A model generated the notes under the pieces. It saw nothing but the letters and a program-made list of their open reading frames with translations. It searched no databases and was not told the DNA's origin. This document shows positions 58,901 through 64,000 of a DNA stretch of 64,000 nucleotides, one piece after another. The position numbers were made by a program, and so were the translations under genes. The stretch is from Actinoallomurus soli (GTDB lineage Bacteria > Actinomycetota > Actinomycetes > Streptosporangiales > Streptosporangiaceae): positions 1-64,000 of the forward strand of contig NZ_JAMXMV010000026.1 in NCBI RefSeq assembly GCF_024055715.1, read 5' to 3'. Each line of letters starts with the position of its first letter. The first letter of the stretch is position 1.

Positions 58901-61900
58901 GGCCGGGTCCACGGCCTCCTGGGCCATGGCCGACAAGGCGCCACCGGGGCCGAGTTCCAGGTACGTGCGGACCTGCTCGCCATCCAGCCTGGCCACGGCG
59001 GCGCCGAAGCGCACCGTTCCCCGGGCCTGCCGGGCCCAGTGGTCCGGGGAGCTCAGCTCATCGTCGCTGATCCGCTCTCCGGTCAAGGTCGACACGACGG
59101 GAACGGCAGCCCGCCGGTAGGTCAGGCCCGAGGCGACCGCGCGCAACTCGTCCAGGATCGGGTCCATCAGCGGCGAATGGAAGGCGTGGCTGACTTGCAA
59201 CCGCCGTGCTCGGCGGCCCGCGCGCTCGATGACGTGGGTCACCTCGTCGATCGAGGCCTCGTCGCCGGAAAGGACGACCGACGCGGCGCCATTGACCGCG
59301 GCGAGTCCTACCCGGTGGGCGAGCCCGTCAGTCCACTGAAGAACCTCCTCTTCCGACGCCCGCACCGCGAGCATCGCCCCTCCGGCCGGAAGCGCCTGCA
59401 TGAGCCGGCCCCGCCCGGCTACCAGCGTGCACGCGTCGGCCAGGGGCAGCACCCCGGAGACATGGGCGGCGGTGATCTCCCCGATGGAGTGCCCGGCCAC
59501 CAGGTCGGGGCGCACGCCCCAGTCTTCCAGCAGCCGGAACAGCGCTGTGCCCGTGGCGAACAGCGCGGCCTGGGTGAACACGGTCTGATGGAGGAGCGCG
59601 GCCTCGGGCGAGCCCTCGGCGGCGAACATCGCATCCCGCAGCGGCCGGTCGAGGTGCGCGTCGAGATGCTCGCACACGGCGTCCAGGGCCGCCGCGTAGG
59701 CGGAGAAGGACCGGTAGAGCTCGCTTCCCATGCCCGCATGCTGGCTGCCCTGCCCGCTGAACAGGAACGCCGTGCCGCCGGTCACCACCGAGCCCAGGAC
59801 GACGCCGGGTGCAGCCTCGCCTCGGCCGAGTGCTGTCACCGCTTTCCTCAGGTCGGCCGCACTGGCGCCGATCGCCACCGCGCGACGGCTCAGGGCGGCG
59901 CGGCCGGCGGCCAGCGTGTACCCCACGTCCACCGCGCGCAGCCCGGCATCCGACTGGGCGAGCCGGGCGGCCTGCGCGGTGAGGGCCGCCTCGCCGGCCG
60001 CCGACAGCGGCCACGGGATGACCGGCGGTTCCTCTCCGGCGGGGGCCTGGGCGCCGTTGGCCTCGGTCGGCTGGCGGATGATCACATGGGCGTTGGTCCC
60101 GCTGATGCCGAACGAGGACACCGCGGCTCGGCGGAGGCGGCCCGTCGCCGGCCACGGCACCGGGTCGGTCACGAGGCAGACCTGACCGGCCTCCCAGTCG
60201 ATGTGCGGGGACGGCGCGTCGACGTGCAAGGTCCGGGGAACCTGACCGTGCCGCATCGCCATGACCATCTTGATGATGCCGGCGACTCCCGCGGCCGCTT
60301 GCGTGTGCCCGATGTTGGACTTCACCGAACCGATGAGGACGGGCCCGGTGGTCCGGTCCTTCCCGTAGGTGGCCGCGATGGCCCGGGCCTCTATGGGATC
60401 CCCGAGTGCCGTTCCGGTGCCGTGCGCCTCGACCACGTCGATGTCGCCCGGTGACAGGCCGCCGGCCGCCAGCGCCTGCCGGATGACCCGCTCCTGGGCG
60501 GGCCCGTTGGGCGCGGTCAGGCCGTTGCTGGCGCCATCCTGGTTGACCGCGGAGCCGTCCAGCACCGCGAGCACCTCGTGCCCGTTGCGGCGGGCATCGG
60601 TCAGGCGTTCCAGCAGCAGCAGACCGACGCCTTCCGACCAGGCGGTGCCGTCCGCGCCCGCGGCGAAGGCCTTGCACCGCCCGTCAGGGGACAGCCCGCG
60701 CTGACGGCTGAACTCGATGAACAGGGTCGGATGGGCCATGACGGTAACGCCCCCGGCCAGGGCGAGGTCGCATTCGCCCTGCCGTAGCGCCTGAGCGGCG
60801 AGGTGAACGGCCACGAGCGAAGACGAGCACGCGGTGTCCACGGTGACGGCCGGTCCCTGCAGGCCGAACGCGTAGGCGACCCGCCCGGATGCCACACTCG
60901 CCGTGCTGCCGATCGAGAGATAGCCCTCCAGGCCGGCGGGAGCGCCCCTGACCTTGGACGCGTAGTCGTTGTGCATGACGCCTGCGAACACTCCGGTCTG
61001 GGTGTTGCGCAGGGACGTGGGGTCGATCCCCGCCCGCTCAAGCGTCTCCCAGGTGACCTCCAGCAGCAGGCGCTGCTGCGGATCCATGGCCACCGCCTCA
61101 CGCCCGCTGATGCCGAACAGCTCCTGGTCGAACCGCGTGGCGTCCTCGAGGAACCCTCCCTCGCGGGTGTAGGACGTCCCGGGGTGATCTGGATCAGGGT
61201 GATACAGCCGTTCCAGGTCCCAGCCTCGGTCGGTGGGGAAGCCCGATATGGTGTCGGCGCCGGTGGCAACGATCTGCCACAGGTCTTCCGGGCCGGCCGC
61301 GCCGGGGTAGCGGCAGGCCATGCTGACGATGGCGATGGCATCGTCGCCGACATGCGCCGTCGGCCGGGGGGCGGTGCCCGCGGTGGCCGTGTCCGCCAGC
61401 TCGGCTCGCAGGAAGTCCGAGAGCCGGTCCACGGTCGGATGATCGAAGATCGCGGTGATCGGGAGCCGGTACCCGGTTGCCGCGGTCAGCTGATTGCGCA
61501 GCTCCACGGCGGTGAGGGAGTCAGAGCCCAGGTCACTGAACGGCACGTCCACAGGAATGTCCGCCGCTTCGGCATGCCCCAGCACGTTCGCGGCGCTGCC
61601 CCGGACCAGTTCCCGTACGGCTCGTGCCCGCTCTTGGTCGGGAAGCCGGGCCAGGCGCTCCGCGAAGGAGGCGGAAGCGGACCCCGTCCTGGGGACGGCT
61701 CGCCTCAGGGCGGGCACCAGTCTTCCCAACAGCGGCGGCAAGGTGCCGTCGGCGGCCCGGGCGCGGAGGGCGGGCATGTCAAGGGCGGCCGGCACCACAG
61801 TGGGCCGGTTCGCGGCGAGGCTCGCGTCGAGGAGTGCGAGTCCGGTCTCCGTCGTCATCGGCTTGATGCCCGCGCGGTTCAGGCGCGCCCGGTCCCGGTC

Positions 61901-64000
61901 GCTCAGGTGCCCCGTCATCCCGCTTGCCTCTGACCACAGGCCCCAGGCCAGTGACGTGGCCGGCAGGCCGGCCTCCCGGCGGTACGACGCGAGGGCGTCC
62001 AGGAAGGCGTTGGCCGCGCCGTAGCCGGACTGCCCGGGAGAGCCGAGGGTGCCCGCCAGCGAGGAGAAGAGCACGAACGCCGATGGGCCGGCGTCCCGTG
62101 TCAGGTCGTGCAGGAGCCAGGCGCCCGTCGCCTTGGGGCGCATCACCGCCGTGAGGCGTTCCGGATTCATGGCCGCCACGGTGGCGTCGTCAAGGATTCC
62201 GGCGGTGTGGATCACCGCGGTCAGCGGCCGGTCCGGGGGGATGCCCGCGAGCAGGTCGGCGAGCGCATCGCGGTTCGCCACGTCACACGGGGCGAGAGCG
62301 ACCTCGGCTCCGGCCTCAGTCAGGCCCCTCACCAGTTCGGCGGCGCCCTCGGCCGCCGGCCCCTGACGGCTGACGAGCAGCAGATGGCGCGCGCCGTAGG
62401 AATGGACCAGGTGACGTGCCACGAGCCGGCCGAGTGTGCCGGTCGCCCCGGTCACCAGGACCGTGCCCGCCAGCGGCGCGCCCGCGAGCGGTGACGCGGC
62501 GTGCTCCGGGGCGGACGCGACCCGGTCCAGTTGAGGAAGGAGCACCTGCCGGCCGCGGATCGCCAGCTCAGGTTGACCGGTGCGCAGAGCCGCGGCGATG
62601 AGCGCGTCGGTCGTTGCCCAGTCATCGACGTCGACGAGCCCGAACCGGTCCGGATGCTCTGCCTGGGCCGCCCGGATCAGCCCCCAGGCGGCCGCGGCGG
62701 CCGGGTCGCCCGCCTCACCCTCGCCGGCGGCCATCGCCCGGCGCGTGACCACCACGAGCCGGGTAGCGGCGAGCAGGTCGTCGGCCACCCACTCCTGGAC
62801 GAGGTGGAGCAACCCTTCCGTGAGGTTCAGCGCGGCCGCTCCACGGTCGTCGTTCCCCGGGACGGCGACGGGCGCCAGGACGATCGGAGGCATCCCGCCG
62901 TCAGGAGCGGCCGCGGCTCGGATCCCCGTCAGGCTCTCCCGGGTTCCCAGGGGCGCCGGAAGGCCGAGGCCACGGGGGTCCAGGACGGCCCACGACGGGT
63001 TCTCCCCGCGGCCGGCAGGCGGGGCGGCATGCCAGGAGACTCCGAAGAGTGCCTGTTCCCGTGGGCTGCCGGTCGGCCTCAGCCGGTCCGGGGCGACGGG
63101 GCGCAGCGTGATGGAGTCGGCTGAGATGACCGGGGAGCCATCGGCATCGTATCCCGTGAGCTGGTAGGCGCCCGCAGGGCCAGGCGATAGGCGGATGCGC
63201 AGGAAGGAGGCGTCCAAGGCGTGCAGCCGCACGCCCGTCCAGGAGAAGGGAAGCGGCACGGTGCCCGGCTCGCCGGCGACGATGTGGTCGAGCGCCAGCG
63301 GGTGCAGCGCGGCGTCCAGCAGCGCCGGATGCAACCCGAAGCCATCCGGGACGATCGAGTCCGGCAACGCCACCTCGGCGTACATGTCACCGTCGAGCCG
63401 CCACAGGGCCTGCAGTCCCTGGAAAGCGGGACCGTACTCCAGGCCCGCGCCGGCGAGCGAGTCGTACGCGCGGTCCAGATCGACGGCGGTGGCGCCGGCG
63501 GGCGGCCAGGCCGTCCGGCTTTCCGCGGGGGCCTCGTCGGCGGAGCCGAGCGTCCCGGACGCGTGCCGGACCCATGTCGGCCCGGCCGGCTCCGCGCTGC
63601 CCTCAGGGGCGGCGGATGCGGTGCCCTCAGGGGCGGAGAATATGGTGACGGCTCGCCGTCCATCCTGGTCGGGGCCGTCAAGGATGACCTGGAACCGGAC
63701 GGAACCGTGCTCTGGCAGCACCAGTGGTGCCTCCAGCGTCAGCTCGTCGAGCCGGCCGAGCCCGGCGCGGTGGCCCGCCCGGATGGCCAGACTGGCGAAG
63801 GCGGTGCCCGGGAGCAGGACGGTGTTGTCGACCGTGTGGTCGGCCAGCCACGGGTGCGCGCGCAGCGACAGCCGGCCGGTCAGTATGGTCGTGTCCCGGT
63901 CGGCCAGAGTGGTCGCGTCGGCGATCATCGGGTGCGCCTCGGCAAGCGGGTCGCCGTTGGCCGGGTCGGCGCCGACGCCGTGCCCCGCAAGCCACAGGCG
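55904..64000 (-). CDS. Modular type I polyketide synthase (N-terminus beyond the window)
   Basis: The last 2,698 residues of a PKS; the frame stays open to the right edge. Reading 5' to 3' on the minus strand there are two modules. Module A (KS-AT outside): DH about 63900-63110 (WLADHTVDNTVLLPG, LLDAALHPL), KR about 62470-61770 (TGATGTLG, LDD, GYGAAN), ACP about 61610-61410 (Ser near 61517). Module B: KS about 61345-60080 (TACSSSL, EAHGTGT, KSNIGHT), AT about 59780-58720 (GHSIGE, HAFHSP, so malonyl-CoA), DH about 58650-57840 (ADHAVGGAVVLPG), KR about 57195-56480 (TGASGMVG, NYAAAN), ACP about 56340-56150 (LGFDSL). A short C-terminal docking region (DELFDALDKELG) follows and there is no thioesterase, so another PKS or the KAS III accepts the chain. 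Both modules should leave a double bond. Confidence 0.95.
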   Translation of the reverse strand, partial: RLWLAGHGVGADPANGDPLAEAHPMIADATTLADRDTTILTGRLSLRAHPWLADHTVDNTVLLPGTAFASLAIRAGHRAGLGRLDELTLEAPLVLPEHGSVRFQVILDGPDQDGRRAVTIFSAPEGTASAAPEGSAEPAGPTWVRHASGTLGSADEAPAESRTAWPPAGATAVDLDRAYDSLAGAGLEYGPAFQGLQALWRLDGDMYAEVALPDSIVPDGFGLHPALLDAALHPLALDHIVAGEPGTVPLPFSWTGVRLHALDASFLRIRLSPGPAGAYQLTGYDADGSPVISADSITLRPVAPDRLRPTGSPREQALFGVSWHAAPPAGRGENPSWAVLDPRGLGLPAPLGTRESLTGIRAAAAPDGGMPPIVLAPVAVPGNDDRGAAALNLTEGLLHLVQEWVADDLLAATRLVVVTRRAMAAGEGEAGDPAAAAAWGLIRAAQAEHPDRFGLVDVDDWATTDALIAAALRTGQPELAIRGRQVLLPQLDRVASAPEHAASPLAGAPLAGTVLVTGATGTLGRLVARHLVHSYGARHLLLVSRQGPAAEGAAELVRGLTEAGAEVALAPCDVANRDALADLLAGIPPDRPLTAVIHTAGILDDATVAAMNPERLTAVMRPKATGAWLLHDLTRDAGPSAFVLFSSLAGTLGSPGQSGYGAANAFLDALASYRREAGLPATSLAWGLWSEASGMTGHLSDRDRARLNRAGIKPMTTETGLALLDASLAANRPTVVPAALDMPALRARAADGTLPPLLGRLVPALRRAVPRTGSASASFAERLARLPDQERARAVRELVRGSAANVLGHAEAADIPVDVPFSDLGSDSLTAVELRNQLTAATGYRLPITAIFDHPTVDRLSDFLRAELADTATAGTAPRPTAHVGDDAIAIVSMACRYPGAAGPEDLWQIVATGADTISGFPTDRGWDLERLYHPDPDHPGTSYTREGGFLEDATRFDQELFGISGREAVAMDPQQRLLLEVTWETLERAGIDPTSLRNTQTGVFAGVMHNDYASKVRGAPAGLEGYLSIGSTASVASGRVAYAFGLQGPAVTVDTACSSSLVAVHLAAQALRQGECDLALAGGVTVMAHPTLFIEFSRQRGLSPDGRCKAFAAGADGTAWSEGVGLLLLERLTDARRNGHEVLAVLDGSAVNQDGASNGLTAPNGPAQERVIRQALAAGGLSPGDIDVVEAHGTGTALGDPIEARAIAATYGKDRTTGPVLIGSVKSNIGHTQAAAGVAGIIKMVMAMRHGQVPRTLHVDAPSPHIDWEAGQVCLVTDPVPWPATGRLRRAAVSSFGISGTNAHVIIRQPTEANGAQAPAGEEPPVIPWPLSAAGEAALTAQAARLAQSDAGLRAVDVGYTLAAGRAALSRRAVAIGASAADLRKAVTALGRGEAAPGVVLGSVVTGGTAFLFSGQGSQHAGMGSELYRSFSAYAAALDAVCEHLDAHLDRPLRDAMFAAEGSPEAALLHQTVFTQAALFATGTALFRLLEDWGVRPDLVAGHSIGEITAAHVSGVLPLADACTLVAGRGRLMQALPAGGAMLAVRASEEEVLQWTDGLAHRVGLAAVNGAASVVLSGDEASIDEVTHVIERAGRRARRLQVSHAFHSPLMDPILDELRAVASGLTYRRAAVPVVSTLTGERISDDELSSPDHWARQARGTVRFGAAVARLDGEQVRTYLELGPGGALSAMAQEAVDPATAGRAEFIPLMRRGRPEAREIVTGLARAHVRGVQADWSRFFTDAGARRADLPTYAFQRRRHWLTGAPDHGDLAAIGLAPADHPLLGADVTLAGTATLAYAGQVSTRTHPWVADHAVGGAVVLPGTAILELAASVGAKAACDTIEELTLEAPVMLPDQGSVTIQVTLDEPDEAGRRRLSVFSRDSGTERESAWTRNAVGVLGSGPPEPSEPAAPWPQPGAQPVDVAEAYERMSEQGHEYGPAFQGLRAMWRDGSDLYAEVALADDVDGTGFMVHPALLDAALHAMLVDAVLPGASRAAELTGSAEVPFSWSGVRLRTTSAGALRVRLTRTGSGIALTATDGNGTPVLTVGSLVTRPTPIGRPASTGAAGDLFGVDWMPAAGTTTAPPTLAVLGDTGLGLEAPRHASLAALRAALSEGTPVPGTVAVPVYGPGHDGDADGEGSERDLPTAVRLATERAASVIREWLAAAELSTARLALITRGAIAAGDEDVPDLAHAAVWGLVRAAQGEHPGRLQVIDVDGGSSADALARALAGDDPQVAVRAGQCRVPRLVPVTGPVGPAEPPAAFGPEGTVLITGASGMVGGQIARHLAAAHGVRHLLLASRGGMTRPAVSELLADLARDGAQAQVVACDVGDRAAIAGLLAGIPAERPLRAIVHAAGAVADGLLADLTAAEFDTVLRPKVDGAWHLSELTSDLPITAFVLLSSIAGVAGNPGQSNYAAANGFLDAIAARRRARGQAGLSLAWGMWDGAEGMAAALDETQRRRIARRGVAPMPAQRALELFDAALTVPDRSLLVPAVLDTTALGRLKDLPAVYRGLVATKQPAARRHDHPARFARALAERPREERGAAILGFVQEQIALVLDHPEPAAIAPDRGLLDLGFDSLTALELRNRLAAATGMELPNTLVFDYPTAALLTECLQSRLSGDAAATVPLAEAPAKVLRTLETAIVAAASPDERGPLIAGLRTLLQRYAPSGGDSADLDTATDDELFDALDKELGS

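Noticed and set aside
1-64000. CRISPR arrays, tRNA or rRNA genes, transposases
   Set aside because: I saw no regularly spaced repeats, no cloverleaf or rRNA-like sequence, and no transposase-like protein; the only large repeat is the SARP segment.

Overview
The window is GC-rich DNA (most codons end in G or C, with many GTG/TTG starts and 4-base stop/start overlaps) from a filamentous actinomycete. The SARP regulators, Asp23/AmaP operon, XRE-MmyB regulator, DUF3311/MctP pair, trpEG with a Trp-codon leader and a modular type I PKS all fit that group. The genus cannot be fixed from the sequence. I see no rRNA, tRNA, CRISPR array or insertion sequence.

Layout. 1-16.9 kb is mostly core or housekeeping DNA. 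It holds a secreted GH20 hexosaminidase, a TetR regulator, a seven-gene Asp23/DUF2273/AmaP envelope operon, a DrrC-type UvrA-like ATPase divergent from a MarR regulator with a perfect palindrome between them, an MctP-type symporter with its DUF3311 partner, a TetR gene whose start lies inside two tandem palindromes, and a tryptophan attenuator leader ahead of a fused anthranilate synthase. 16.9-26.9 kb is an aromatic or aryl-acid metabolism cluster. Eight tightly overlapping minus-strand genes encode a PDR-type reductase, P450, aryl-acid ligase, aryl-CoA-type flavin hydroxylase, WrbA-like flavoprotein, alpha/beta hydrolase, a small protein and a VOC protein. They are divergent from a hydrolase-TetR pair, and two matching inverted repeats lie in the shared control region. 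26.9-41.2 kb is mixed: a molybdopterin oxidoreductase with an orphan partner, thyX, an SDR, thioesterases and esterases, a GH63-like hydrolase with a ROK regulator, an XRE-MmyB regulator, a flavohaemoprotein, a PuuD-like protein lacking its nucleophile, and a crotonase with a TetR regulator.

41.4-64 kb is a polyketide biosynthetic region. It holds a P450, two near-identical SARP regulators lying on a 1.2-1.3 kb segmental duplication, a type II thioesterase (intact in copy 1, decayed in copy 2), an MFS exporter with a MarR regulator, and an acyl-CoA carboxylase beta subunit. These are followed by the four genes typical of tetronate formation: FkbH-like glyceryl transferase, stand-alone ACP, E2-type acyltransferase and KAS III. 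The last feature is the C-terminal 2,698 residues of a type I PKS (DH-KR-ACP / KS-AT-DH-KR-ACP) running off the right edge.

In the inferred pathway, the PKS builds a chain with successive double bonds. FkbH loads a glyceryl unit on the small ACP, the KAS III joins it to the chain to form a tetronate ring, and the acyltransferase acylates the ring hydroxymethyl so that it can be eliminated to an exocyclic methylene, as in agglomerin- and abyssomicin-type tetronates. The eliminase and any cyclase are not visible here.
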